NCBI RefSeq assembly: GCF_017874575.1
Contig: NZ_JAGGLU010000007.1
Coordinates: 47,754-111,753, forward strand
From: Lactobacillus colini
GTDB taxonomy: Bacteria; Bacillota; Bacilli; Lactobacillales; Lactobacillaceae
Direction of reading: 5' to 3'
Length of the DNA: 64,000 nt
Part shown: positions 43,593-53,044 of the stretch, in pieces
How positions within the stretch are numbered: position 1 is the first letter of the stretch
How the letters are laid out: every line of letters begins with the position of its first letter
The notes under the pieces: model-generated
Databases searched by the model: none
Seen by the model: only the letters and a program-made list of their open reading frames with translations
What the model was told of the DNA's origin: nothing
Made by a program: the position numbers and the translations under genes

Positions 43593-44432
43593 ATGTCACA
43601 ATATAGTTTTACTTTAAGATATCCCGATAATTATTCAGAGATTTCAGTCGATCAGTTAATGCGTAAATTACTAATTCCACGTAAATGGCGTCATTTTTTG
43701 CGTAGTGAAAGACAAATCTTAATTAATGGAAAATATTTACCACTTAACTTTTTAATTCATGGCAACGATCATATTCAAATTAATCTCAATCACGTTGAAA
43801 GCTTTCAACAAACCTATAAACCTAGCGGCAAGTTACCTCAGATTATCTATGAAAATGACAACTTATTAGTAATTAATAAGCCTGCCGGTCAAAAGACCCA
43901 TCCTAACTTAGACGAAACAAATACTGCCCTTAATGATTGTGCCACATACTTAAATAAGAGCCCTTATATCGTACACCGACTTGACATGCTTACTAATGGT
44001 CTATTATTAGTTGCCAAGAACCCAGCAGTTGTCCCAATCTTAAATCGTCAACTAACCAATAAGACACTCAATCGTGAGTATATTGCCACAGTCGATGCAA
44101 CTAACTTAACTAGTAATAAAGGAACAATCTCTATGCCAATTGGTCAAGACCCTAATGATCAAAGAAAGAGGATAGTTCGCCCTGATGGCTTAAAGGCAGT
44201 CACTCATTATCAATTAATTTCTAAAAAGGCTAACCTAGCAACTTTAGCAATTAAGCTCGAAACCGGTCGTACCCATCAAATTCGGGTTCATCTTAGCAGC
44301 ATTGCTTGTCCAATTATTGGCGATCCTCTTTATAATCCTAATTTTAAAAATGGTCAAAAATTACTTCTTACAGCTTATCGCTTGACCTTTCAAGATCCAT
44401 TTTCATTTAATCAAGTAACTGTTAAGCTTTAG
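43593..44432 (+). CDS. RluA-family 23S rRNA/tRNA pseudouridine synthase
   Basis: This 279-residue enzyme makes pseudouridine in RNA. An S4-like N-terminal region (residues about 15-70) precedes the catalytic domain, in which D131 of VHRLDMLTNGL is the essential Asp. GRTHQIRVHLSSI near 228-240 is the second signature. Substrate choice between RluD-like and other sites cannot be told. It is divergent from PBP1A, and its end overlaps the convergent P-type ATPase gene by 11 bases. Confidence 0.92.
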   Translation: MSQYSFTLRYPDNYSEISVDQLMRKLLIPRKWRHFLRSERQILINGKYLPLNFLIHGNDHIQINLNHVESFQQTYKPSGKLPQIIYENDNLLVINKPAGQKTHPNLDETNTALNDCATYLNKSPYIVHRLDMLTNGLLLVAKNPAVVPILNRQLTNKTLNREYIATVDATNLTSNKGTISMPIGQDPNDQRKRIVRPDGLKAVTHYQLISKKANLATLAIKLETGRTHQIRVHLSSIACPIIGDPLYNPNFKNGQKLLLTAYRLTFQDPFSFNQVTVKL

Positions 44433-46824
44433 TAATTCTAGCTTTCTGATATGCTTGAATTACTTCTTTGAGGGTAATGGATTTTCCTTTTTGATCATAA
44501 AGAATCAATACCTCGCATACTCCTTCCATAATCTGCGATAGCCACCTAAATACCGTAATCGCTACACAGAATAAGGCCACTAAGACAAAGATTGTTTTAG
44601 CAGTAATCATCTCCATAGCAAATAATCTCGGCAAGAATATAACCGCTAAAATTACTCCTAAAAGCGAGCAAATCATAACAGCTAATCTAAACTTATTTAA
44701 AGGACGAGAAATACGGTACATCACTAGCATCCCCACTGCAATCAACAAAATAGTCGCTATAGTGCTAACTTGACTATGCGCCATCTTAATATAATTACCA
44801 GCTACTACTACAACGCTAACCGTAAGCATATCTACTAGTCCACCAGGTATTGACCGCGCTAAAATATTAGCAATAAAATTACCCCGAATACGAGTATGGT
44901 TGCTTTCTAAAGCTAATAAAAATGACGGGATTCCAATAGTAAAGCCTGATATTAAAGCTAGCTGTGTTGGTTGCAAGGGATAGTTAATTGTCATTACCAG
45001 TGCAAATATTGCCATTAGTAATGAAAAGACATTTTTTACTAAGAATAAGCTGGCTGAACGTTGAATATTATTAACTACTTGACGGCCCTCATTAACCACA
45101 TCAGGCATTTTAGCAAAGTTAGAATCAAGTAATACCACCTGAGAAGCCTGTACAGCCGCTGAATTTCCCGAAGCCATTGCAATGCTGCAATCGGCTTTTT
45201 TCATAGCTAAAATATCATTAACCCCATCTCCAGTCATTGCCACAGTATTACCAATATTTTGTAAGGCAAGCACTAGCTTACGCTTCTGCTCGGGCTTGAC
45301 CCGACCAAAGACGGTATAACTTTTGACTGCTGTTTCATATCCATCATCTTTAATCGTCTGGGCATCAATATATTGTTCACTATTTTTTATACCAGCTTGG
45401 CTAGCAACACGGGAGACTGTTAGAGGGTTATCACCAGAAATAACCTTAATTGCTACACCTTGTTTGGCAAAATATTCAAAAGTTGCCTTAGCTTCTTTTC
45501 GAATTGGATTTGATAATAATAAATAACCTAATAAAATTACTGGCTGAGTTAATTGGGAATTACTTTCGCTAATTTTCTCTAACGATGAGGCTACTGCTAG
45601 GACTCGATAGCCACTTGAAGTATATTGTTCAATCTCGTTTTCATATTTAGAAAAATCACTCCTTAAGACCATTTCTGGCGCTCCAATGATTATAGTTTCA
45701 TCTGAAAAGACCACAGCCGAATACTTATTAACTGAAGTGAAAGGAACAACTGACATTGCTTTAATGCCTTCATTTTTAGAAAAATGTGCACGAATTGCCT
45801 TCATGGTGGCATTTTCAGCAGGCATATTACGAACGAAGTTCCCCACTTTTAACTCAAATTTATCTTGATTGAGATAATCTTTGCTAATGAAGTCAGTGAC
45901 TGACATCTTGGGCTCTGTAATTGTCCCTGTCTTATCAACACATAAGACATTGACTCTGGCTAAGGTTTCAACGCTTTTCATATCATGAAGTATTACTTTT
46001 CTTTTAGCTAATCTAGCAGCAGACAGAGCAAGGGCAAGAGTAGTTAATAAATACAAACCTTCTGGAATCATCCCAATCACAGCAGCCTCCATTGAAACTA
46101 CACTTTGCTGGATTGAAGCATGGTTAAGAAAGTAACTTTGACAAAATAAAGCCAATCCCATTGGAATAATGATAATCCCTGCCCATTTAACAATAGTATT
46201 GATATTGCGAACCATCTCAGATTGTTCACTACTGCCCATCTTTTTAGCTTCCAAGGTTAGCTTTGAAATATAGGACTCTGCACCTACCTGCTCTAACTTC
46301 ATATACGCTTTACCAGATACTACGAAAGAACCTGAAAGCAAATTGGCATTTTGTTCTTTAAGAATCTCATCAGACTCACCTGTAAGTAGTGATTCATTCA
46401 CTCTAATATGTCCAGATACTACATAACCATCTGCAGGAATTTGATCACCAGTATTTAATAAGATTATGTCGTCTACTACTAAATCTTCGATTGGGATCTT
46501 CATTTCATGACTATCACGCATCACGGTAATTTCGGTGCTGTCGAGCACATTTAATTTTGATAATATACGCTTGGCTCTAATTTCTTGAATAATACCAATA
46601 ATAGTATTCAAGATTATCACCGGTAAAAAAGTAAGATCACGATATGCTTTGACAATAATCAATAACACAGCCAAAATCAAAAAAATTAAATTGAAATAGG
46701 TAAATAGATTTTCCTTAACAATTTGCCAATCAGACTTGAATTGATTATCAACCGTTTTATTTATCTTTCCTTGTTTAACTCTTTGATTCACTTGTTCAAG
46801 AGTCAGTCCATTTACTTTAGTCAT
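44422..46824 (-). CDS. CtpE-like P-type cation ATPase
   Basis: This 800-residue membrane pump has the phosphorylation motif DKTGTITEP with D297, the actuator motif LLTGESDEIL, and MIPEGLYLLTTLAL in helix M4, a feature of the CtpE group thought to move calcium. The hinge motif MTGDGVNDILAMKKAD is present. About ten membrane helices are predicted. There are no N-terminal metal-binding cysteines, which argues against a copper or cadmium pump. Calcium is the likely ion but is not proven by sequence. Confidence 0.88.
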   Translation of the reverse strand: MTKVNGLTLEQVNQRVKQGKINKTVDNQFKSDWQIVKENLFTYFNLIFLILAVLLIIVKAYRDLTFLPVIILNTIIGIIQEIRAKRILSKLNVLDSTEITVMRDSHEMKIPIEDLVVDDIILLNTGDQIPADGYVVSGHIRVNESLLTGESDEILKEQNANLLSGSFVVSGKAYMKLEQVGAESYISKLTLEAKKMGSSEQSEMVRNINTIVKWAGIIIIPMGLALFCQSYFLNHASIQQSVVSMEAAVIGMIPEGLYLLTTLALALSAARLAKRKVILHDMKSVETLARVNVLCVDKTGTITEPKMSVTDFISKDYLNQDKFELKVGNFVRNMPAENATMKAIRAHFSKNEGIKAMSVVPFTSVNKYSAVVFSDETIIIGAPEMVLRSDFSKYENEIEQYTSSGYRVLAVASSLEKISESNSQLTQPVILLGYLLLSNPIRKEAKATFEYFAKQGVAIKVISGDNPLTVSRVASQAGIKNSEQYIDAQTIKDDGYETAVKSYTVFGRVKPEQKRKLVLALQNIGNTVAMTGDGVNDILAMKKADCSIAMASGNSAAVQASQVVLLDSNFAKMPDVVNEGRQVVNNIQRSASLFLVKNVFSLLMAIFALVMTINYPLQPTQLALISGFTIGIPSFLLALESNHTRIRGNFIANILARSIPGGLVDMLTVSVVVVAGNYIKMAHSQVSTIATILLIAVGMLVMYRISRPLNKFRLAVMICSLLGVILAVIFLPRLFAMEMITAKTIFVLVALFCVAITVFRWLSQIMEGVCEVLILYDQKGKSITLKEVIQAYQKARITKA

Positions 46825-46857
46825 AATTGTTCTCCATTTTTATTATTAATTTAAGCA

Positions 46858-46887
46858 CAAAAAAAGACCCTAGAAAATCCTAGAGTC
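46858..46887 (-). terminator. Terminator of fba
   Basis: GACCCTAG (46866-46873) and CTAGAGTC (46880-46887) pair with one G-T position. On the minus strand seven Ts follow. Confidence 0.8.
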
Positions 46888-46919
46888 CTTGTAATAGCCA
46901 ATTTTTAAATAAGCTTAAA

Positions 46920-47831
46920 TTATTCTTCGTTTAATGAAGAACGGTCAAATGAAGCATCCTTAAGTTCATCATCAATGGTCTTAGTACCCATCCATGAGAT
47001 CATTTCCTTCATCTTATCAGTAATAGCTTCAGTACCAGGTAATAATAACTTACGTGGGTCGTAACCCTTGTTACCCTTATCTTGGTCCTTACCTGCTTCG
47101 ATGTACTTACGAGTAGCATCTTGGAATGCTAATTGGAATTCAGTGTTAATGTTAATCTTAGCAATACCAAGTGAAATAGCCTTTTCGATTTGGTCTTGAG
47201 GAATACCAGAACCACCGTGAAGAACAAGTGGAGTTTCTGGAACAGCTTCAGCAATTTCTTTTAAACGATCAAAGTTAAGACCCTTCCAGTCATCTGGGTA
47301 AACACCGTGGATGTTACCAATACCACAAGCAAGCTTATCAACACCTGCAGCAACGAATGCCTTAGCGTCTTCAACAGATGCTAATTCACCACCGCCTTGG
47401 TTTTCACCGATCTTACCAATTTCAGCTTCAACTGAAATACCACGTTCGTGAGCTAACTTAATGATTTCCTTAGTCTTAGCTAAGTTCTCTTCAGTTGGAA
47501 GTGCGTGACCATCAAACATAACTGATGAGTAGCCAAGCTTAATACATTCTTTAGCAGATTCAAAATCACCGTGGTCCAAGTTTAAGATAACTGGAACTGA
47601 GATGTTCATAGCATCCATTTGGTCAGCAACCATGTCCTTAACGAACTTGTAGCCACCCATGTACTTAGCTGCACCAGTAGAAACTTGAATCAATAATGGA
47701 GTTCTAGTTTCTTCTGCAGCACGAAGTTCTGCACGAGTCCATTCCAAGTTGTTAGTGTTGTAAGCACCTACAGCATAGTGGTTCTTACGAGCATCTTTAA
47801 AGATTTGGTTACCATTGTCAAAATAAGCCAT
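46920..47831 (-). CDS. fba: Class II fructose-bisphosphate aldolase
   Basis: This 303-residue zinc-dependent aldolase of glycolysis splits fructose-1,6-bisphosphate. Zinc and substrate signatures are NLDHGDFESAKECI (residues about 82-95), EAEIGKIGENQGG, and GIGNIHGVYPD followed by LVLHGGSGIP. Codon use is strongly biased, as expected for a high-expression gene. It has its own promoter region and a clean terminator. Confidence 0.97.
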   Translation of the reverse strand: MAYFDNGNQIFKDARKNHYAVGAYNTNNLEWTRAELRAAEETRTPLLIQVSTGAAKYMGGYKFVKDMVADQMDAMNISVPVILNLDHGDFESAKECIKLGYSSVMFDGHALPTEENLAKTKEIIKLAHERGISVEAEIGKIGENQGGGELASVEDAKAFVAAGVDKLACGIGNIHGVYPDDWKGLNFDRLKEIAEAVPETPLVLHGGSGIPQDQIEKAISLGIAKININTEFQLAFQDATRKYIEAGKDQDKGNKGYDPRKLLLPGTEAITDKMKEMISWMGTKTIDDELKDASFDRSSLNEE

Positions 47832-47922
47832 TAAAAATACCTCCTAAATTTTTAACACATTCATATTGTAACGCATTTGTTCACAAGTTAACATAGTTCT
47901 GCTTAGAAAAATTTATTTTCTT

Positions 47923-49599
47923 TTACATTTCTTTAGGTGCATTGACACCTAATAAGCGTAATGCTTCAGTTAAAACTATTGAAGTAGCTTGTACTAAGGC
48001 TAAACGAGCATTTAATTGGCTATTTTCATCCAAGATACGTACATTTGCATAGTACTTATTAAACTTTTTACTTAAATTTAGAGCATACTTAGCAATAATT
48101 GATGGTTCAAACCTCTCTGAAGCTTTAGCTACAATCTCTGGGAAGTCCGCTAAATCCTTAGCTACCGCAAAAGCCCAGTCGTCATCTAAAGCTAGATCAT
48201 TCATTGAGATAGGCTTATTAGCCTTACGCAAGATACTCTGAGCACGAGCATTAGTATATTGAACATAAGGACCAGTATCACCTTCAAAGCGTACGACTTC
48301 TTTTAAATCAAAGTCAAAGTTATCTAGACGATCATTCTTCAAATCATGGAAGATAACTGCTCCAACACCGACATCATGAGCTACTTGATCTTTATTTTCA
48401 AGACTTGGATTCTTTTCTTCTATTTGCTTTTGAGCTAAGCTAACAGCGTCTTTTAGCACTTGATCTAAGAAGACTACGTTACCCTTTCTAGTAGATAACT
48501 TCTTACCGCCCTGAGTAATTAGACCAAATGGAACATGATGAATTTCATCAGCCCAGTCATAGCCCATCTTCTTGAGAACTGTTTTTAACTCTACGAAGTG
48601 TTGCGCTTGTTCATTACCAACTACATAGAGCATCTTAACAAAGTTATATTCCTTCATTCTCCACTCAGCAGCTGCCAAATCACGAGTTAAGTAAATTGAG
48701 GTACCATCTGATTTAACAATGATAGCTGGATTCTCATCTTCGCCCATGTCAACTACTTGTGCACCTTGTGATTCATGCAAAAGACCCTTATCTTTTAATT
48801 CATCAATAACTGGTTGCATCTTATCGTTAAAGAATGCTTCACCATTATAAGAGTTGAATTCTACTCCTAGTTCTTTGTAAATGCGGTTAAAATCAGCCAG
48901 TGATACTTCTCTGAACCATTGCCAAAGCTTAGTTGCTTCTGGATCCCCTTCTTCAAGCTTCTTAAACCAAGCGCGTCCTTCTTCCTCTAGGGCAGGATTT
49001 TTTTCTGCTTCTTTATGGAAGCGAACATAATAGTGGAAAAGATTCATAATTGGATCTTTTTTTACTTCTTCTTCACTGCCCCAATGCTTATAAGCTGCAA
49101 TCAATTTACCGAATTGAGTGCCATAATCACCTAAATAATTAATTTTAATTGGCGTATAGCCAACCTTCTCCATAGTTTTGGCAATAGAATTACCAATTAC
49201 AGTTGAACGTAAGTGTCCCATTGACATTGGCTTAGCAATATTAGGGCTAGACATATCAATTGGTACATTGCCGTGACCTAGTTCTTGATCACCATAGTGG
49301 GCTTTTTTATTCAAAATATCATTCAAGGTAGCCTTAACTAACTTTTCATGGTTAATAGCAAAGTTAACATATGGTCCTACTGCTTGAATATTAGAAAAAT
49401 TGTCATCACTAATCTTCTCTGCAATTTCTTGTGCAATAATTGCAGGATTCTTACGTTCAATTTTAGCTAATGCAAATGCAGGAAAGGCGTAATCCCCCAT
49501 CTTAGCATTTTTAGGACGTTCAATTAACATTGCGACTTTTTCTTTAGGTAAGCTAACTTGTTCACTGACTAAGTCAACTACTTTTTGTTTAAAATCCAT
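47923..49599 (-). CDS. argS: Arginyl-tRNA synthetase
   Basis: This 558-residue class I synthetase charges tRNA-Arg. The N-terminal additional domain (1 to about 110) is followed by the HIGH-type motif SPNIAKPMSMGHLRST (about 118-133), the KMSKS-like motif KLSTRKGN, and the C-terminal DALR anticodon-binding domain ending in LLGVNAPKEM. The expression platform is a T-box leader at 49620-49835, so the gene is induced by uncharged tRNA-Arg. Confidence 0.97.
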   Translation of the reverse strand: MDFKQKVVDLVSEQVSLPKEKVAMLIERPKNAKMGDYAFPAFALAKIERKNPAIIAQEIAEKISDDNFSNIQAVGPYVNFAINHEKLVKATLNDILNKKAHYGDQELGHGNVPIDMSSPNIAKPMSMGHLRSTVIGNSIAKTMEKVGYTPIKINYLGDYGTQFGKLIAAYKHWGSEEEVKKDPIMNLFHYYVRFHKEAEKNPALEEEGRAWFKKLEEGDPEATKLWQWFREVSLADFNRIYKELGVEFNSYNGEAFFNDKMQPVIDELKDKGLLHESQGAQVVDMGEDENPAIIVKSDGTSIYLTRDLAAAEWRMKEYNFVKMLYVVGNEQAQHFVELKTVLKKMGYDWADEIHHVPFGLITQGGKKLSTRKGNVVFLDQVLKDAVSLAQKQIEEKNPSLENKDQVAHDVGVGAVIFHDLKNDRLDNFDFDLKEVVRFEGDTGPYVQYTNARAQSILRKANKPISMNDLALDDDWAFAVAKDLADFPEIVAKASERFEPSIIAKYALNLSKKFNKYYANVRILDENSQLNARLALVQATSIVLTEALRLLGVNAPKEM

Positions 49600-49619
49600 C
49601 TTTACACCTCATTTTTGCA

Positions 49620-49835
49620 AATAAAAAGTCTCCTTCTAGCTTAAAACTAGAAAGAGACGGGAATTCCCGCGGTACCACTCTAATTGATACATATATAGTA
49701 TCCGCTCTAATTGACTATCTTAATGTATTAAGTCAAACACGCCTTCGTAAAAAATACTGCTTGTCTTCCACCAACACAAACTCGCTGAAAAATATTAAAT
49801 TACTACTACTTTTGACTATATTGTATAACGATTAT
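49620..49835 (-). ncRNA. T-box leader of argS
   Basis: The minus strand holds the T-box core AGAGTGGTACCGCG (complement of 49668-49681), followed by the terminator with arms TTCTAG/CTAGAA and a T run (49626-49659 region). The stem I region lies upstream at about 49735-49830. The best specifier codon is CGT (complement of 49739-49741), within GGCGTGTTT, at the place where the leuS leader has AACTTGTTT with CTT. This fits Arg against Leu. Confidence 0.88.
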
Positions 49836-49866
49836 ATCAGGTCTAAGCATTTTAGCCAAACTAAAA

Positions 49867-50547
49867 TTACTCATCCTTAATTACGACCTTAGTTCCCATT
49901 GGCAAGTTATAACAGAACCATTTAGCATCTGGCAAGCTTAAGCGTACACAACCATGAGATCCCTGTGTCCTACCTAATTTATCTGCTTCTTGAACATTAA
50001 TTTTCTTATCTGCCTTAGTTGGTACTGAGTGGAATAAATAAATTCCATGATCCTTCCAGCTCACATAGTATCTAGCGCCTTCATTTAAGCCCTGGTTAAA
50101 GAACTCTGCTCCACGTTCAGCTTCAACATAAAAGGTTCCAGTTGGTGTTGCAGACTTACCATCTTTATAAACACCTCCAGTTGAAAGCATCGTATAGACT
50201 GGCTTTTTTCCGCTCATTACATAGGTTCTATTGCCTTTTAAAGAAACCCTAATCCATAAATTCTTAACTGCTTTTAATTCAGGATGAGCTTTTCTTTCGC
50301 TTTTTACTTTCCAACTGCCAGGTTTAGACAAGTCCTGCGGATCTTCATAAGGAAGGTATTTTTGATTTTTATCAGTTACTTTTTTAGGAGTTTTCTTTTT
50401 TTCTTTTACTTTTTTAGTAATTGTTGCGACCTTAGTAGTTTTAGCTGCACTGTCGGAAATATTTATTTTAGGAAAGAATACAACTCCAGCACAGATAATT
50501 GCCACAACTGCCACAGCAGTCAATAATTTACTTTTTGTAGATTTCAA
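49867..50547 (-). CDS. L,D-transpeptidase (YkuD domain)
   Basis: This 226-residue exported protein would cross-link or modify peptidoglycan through 3-3 peptide bonds. An N-terminal signal anchor (KLLTAVAVVAIICAGVVFF, about 7-25) is followed by a Lys-rich linker (27-60) and a YkuD domain from about 95 to the end. The catalytic C200 lies in SHGCVRLSLPDA, with the family His just before it. It is annotated from sequence as Ldt family; its true role in lactobacilli is not settled. Confidence 0.92.
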   Translation of the reverse strand: MKSTKSKLLTAVAVVAIICAGVVFFPKINISDSAAKTTKVATITKKVKEKKKTPKKVTDKNQKYLPYEDPQDLSKPGSWKVKSERKAHPELKAVKNLWIRVSLKGNRTYVMSGKKPVYTMLSTGGVYKDGKSATPTGTFYVEAERGAEFFNQGLNEGARYYVSWKDHGIYLFHSVPTKADKKINVQEADKLGRTQGSHGCVRLSLPDAKWFCYNLPMGTKVVIKDE

Positions 50548-50618
50548 TGACGTTCTCTTCTTTTTATATTTAAGATCTTATACAAGCTTATTATATGTGA
50601 GTTCTTCAAATTTCTCAA

Positions 50619-50650
50619 TAAAAAAAGAATTAAGCTTTAATACTTAATCC
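50619..50650 (-). terminator. Terminator of the PBP5-type gene
   Basis: ATTAAG (50629-50634) pairs with CTTAAT (50643-50648) around CTTTAATA. On the minus strand seven Ts follow. Confidence 0.65.
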
Positions 50651-50663
50651 TTTATTGCATAAG

Positions 50664-51941
50664 CTAATGAAAAATTGCTCGCCATATTCTAACAAAAATA
50701 TTCGCCTTAGCTACATCATTTTTTACTGTAGCTGGCAATTCTACGCCTTTATCAGACTTAATAGATGGAATACTTCTAATTTCAAAATTACCAATCTTTT
50801 GTCCAGCTTTTATTGGAGCTGCTAGTTGTTTTTCAGAGAACTTAGCACTAATGCTCTTACCATTTTGAATCCAGATGCCAGTGTCCTTTTGCATGACTAA
50901 ATTAGCAGTCTCACTCTTGCCATCAGGGACAGAAACAGTCTTAGCACCGTCAATTGCTTGATTCTTCTTCATGATATAAAGCTGATAGTTAGAAAAGACA
51001 TAATTTAATAACTTCTTAGTTTGTGTAAATCTTGACGGATCGGTACCATCCTTATGCTTAGCGCCCATGACAACAGTAATAATGCGACGGCCATTCTTAA
51101 CCATTGTACCAGTAAAGCATGCTCCTGCTGCATCAGTAGTACCAGTTTTAAGACCATCTAAAGGATAATTAGGATCATATTGAGATAATCCCTTAAGCAT
51201 CCAATTCCAATTATCCATCTTAGTTATCTTACCATGATCATTAAAGTTCATATGAGCTATTTTAGTAGTCTTAGTAACTTCAGGAAAGTCGGTTAATAAC
51301 TTATCGACTATAACTGCCATATCAGAAGCAGAGAGCTCATTTTCAGAATTTTTACTTACATTAGTATAAGCATCCTTACCTTGTGTGTAATTAGGCAAGC
51401 CATCAGGCGTATAGAGTTTGGCGCCCTTAATCCCCCAATTCTTAACTAGCGCTCTCATCTGACTTACGAATTTTTGCTGCGAGCCGGCAACACTCTGAGC
51501 TAAAAGCATTGCACTACCATTAGCAGATTGAATTAAGGTTGATTGATACAATTGCTTAATTGTATAACTATGCCCACTATATAGTGGAACACCTGAATAA
51601 TCTGGATTTTGGCTGACTTTGACAATTTGCTTAGTTGGTTTAACTTTTTGATTCCAAGAGAGTTTATTATTCTTAATTGCCTGTAAAGTTAAGTAAATTG
51701 TAATCAACTTCGACATAGAAGCAATTGGCATCTTTTGACTGGCATTTTTAGCATAAAGCACTTGCCCATTCTTGGCATCAATTGCAATTGCAGCTTTAAC
51801 ATCTAAATTCACCTGATTGGTATTATAGTCAGAAACTGTAGCTGCCATTGCTTGATGATTACTTATCCCCAATATTAGAGAGGACAAAAGCAATATTAAC
51901 GCTATTAGACACTTTTGCCACTTATATTTTGTTATTCTCAT
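50664..51941 (-). CDS. dacA: D-alanyl-D-alanine carboxypeptidase (PBP5/DacA type)
   Basis: This exported class C penicillin-binding protein of 425 residues trims the terminal D-Ala from peptidoglycan stem peptides. A signal peptide (KCLIALILLLSSLILG, cleavage near AMAA-TVS) precedes the S11 domain, with S75-M-S-K78 (SxxK), SANGS (SxN) and GLKTGTTDA (KTG). The C-terminal PBP5_C domain and amphipathic end FVRIWRAIFH follow. A TTG six codons upstream (51959) is less likely: the ribosome site AAAGGA lies 8-13 bases before the ATG at 51941, inside that extension. Confidence 0.93.
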   Translation of the reverse strand: MRITKYKWQKCLIALILLLSSLILGISNHQAMAATVSDYNTNQVNLDVKAAIAIDAKNGQVLYAKNASQKMPIASMSKLITIYLTLQAIKNNKLSWNQKVKPTKQIVKVSQNPDYSGVPLYSGHSYTIKQLYQSTLIQSANGSAMLLAQSVAGSQQKFVSQMRALVKNWGIKGAKLYTPDGLPNYTQGKDAYTNVSKNSENELSASDMAVIVDKLLTDFPEVTKTTKIAHMNFNDHGKITKMDNWNWMLKGLSQYDPNYPLDGLKTGTTDAAGACFTGTMVKNGRRIITVVMGAKHKDGTDPSRFTQTKKLLNYVFSNYQLYIMKKNQAIDGAKTVSVPDGKSETANLVMQKDTGIWIQNGKSISAKFSEKQLAAPIKAGQKIGNFEIRSIPSIKSDKGVELPATVKNDVAKANIFVRIWRAIFH

Positions 51942-52002
51942 TGAATAAATTCCTTTCAAATATTAACAACACGTCAATTTTAACAAAATTTCCCAATCAG
52001 AA

Positions 52003-52854
52003 TTAGCCTTTTTGACAATATTTTTGCATTAACTTCGGTAACAGTGCACTAAGAGCCGTCGGGCGAACTAAATAATTATCTTTATATATTTGATCTCCTG
52101 CTAAAGAATGCAAATAGACAGCAGCGCTAATACTTTTCAAATTAGATCCAAATTGCCCGCAAAAGCTCCCAATTATTCCAGCCAGAGTATCCCCCATCCC
52201 GCCAGTTGCCATTCCAGGATTACCCAAGGGATTGATTAATATATGGCCATGCTGATCATATATCTTTGTTTGATTAGACTTAAGAACTAAGTAGGCATTT
52301 TTATTGATTACTAATTTATTTAGAGCACCAACATTGTTAGCATTAGTTTGATCTGTAATTTTTATTTTACTTAGACGTTGCCATTCCATTTGATGTGGGG
52401 TAAAAATTAATGCCTTAGCCGTCGTTGGCAATAAATTGGAGTCTAGTCCAATTAAATCTAAAGCACTAGCATCCAAAACTAAAGTTTGTTTTTCAGTAAT
52501 GTTATCTCTAACAGTAAGTAAAATATTTTTAGCAAATTCATCACTGCCTAACCCCATTCCGCAAATCACTACATCCATAGTTGGTATCATTTGACTCAGC
52601 TGAGCTTGATCATTCCAATCGATAAACATTGCTTCAGGATTACGAGTATGAAGTGCAGTTGCATTAAAAGGATCTGTTGCAACAGAAATTAATCCAGCAC
52701 CACTATTAAGTGCTCCTTGCGTTGCCATAATAACGGCACCACCATAATTTTTATTACCACCAATTAATAAAATTCTACCAAACTTACTTTTATAGGAATT
52801 ACTAGGTCGAGGTTTAATAACCTCAGACAGAATTTTTGCATTAATTTTTTCCAT
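52003..52854 (-). CDS. nnrD: ADP-dependent NAD(P)H-hydrate dehydratase
   Basis: This 283-residue repair enzyme dehydrates damaged NAD(P)HX. The ribokinase-like fold shows GRILLIGGNKNYGGAVIMA near the start, the ATP/ADP-binding loop GNPGMATGGMGDTLAG (about 215-230) and the end RPTALSALLPKL. An ATG 12 codons upstream exists (52890), but the site AGAAGGA lies 7-13 bases before the ATG at 52854, so that start is chosen. There is no fused N-terminal epimerase domain. Confidence 0.93.
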   Translation of the reverse strand: MEKINAKILSEVIKPRPSNSYKSKFGRILLIGGNKNYGGAVIMATQGALNSGAGLISVATDPFNATALHTRNPEAMFIDWNDQAQLSQMIPTMDVVICGMGLGSDEFAKNILLTVRDNITEKQTLVLDASALDLIGLDSNLLPTTAKALIFTPHQMEWQRLSKIKITDQTNANNVGALNKLVINKNAYLVLKSNQTKIYDQHGHILINPLGNPGMATGGMGDTLAGIIGSFCGQFGSNLKSISAAVYLHSLAGDQIYKDNYLVRPTALSALLPKLMQKYCQKG

Positions 52855-52924
52855 TTTAAAATCCTTCTTAATGTAATTACTTATTCCCATTTTAACTATT
52901 TTTATGTATAATAATAGCTAGGTT

Positions 52925-53008
52925 GCCCCAATGGCGGAATTGGCAGACGCGCAGCGTTCAGGTCGCTGTTCACGCAAGTGAGTACAAGTTCGAGTCTTGC
53001 TTGGGGCA
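52925..53008 (+). tRNA. tRNA-Leu (anticodon CAG)
   Basis: The acceptor arm GCCCCAA (52925-52931) pairs with TTGGGGC (53001-53007) and A follows as discriminator. The anticodon loop TTCAGGT, closed by CAGCG/CGCTG, gives CAG. The long variable arm is typical of tRNA-Leu. CCA is not encoded. Confidence 0.95.
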
Positions 53009-53015
53009 CATAGTT

Positions 53016-53044
53016 AGAGCATCCCTTGAAGGATGCTCTTTTTA
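53016..53044 (+). terminator. Terminator of tRNA-Leu
   Basis: AGAGCATCC (53016-53024) pairs with GGATGCTCT (53031-53039), loop CTTGAA, and four more Ts follow. It overlaps the end of the convergent hypothetical gene. Confidence 0.85.
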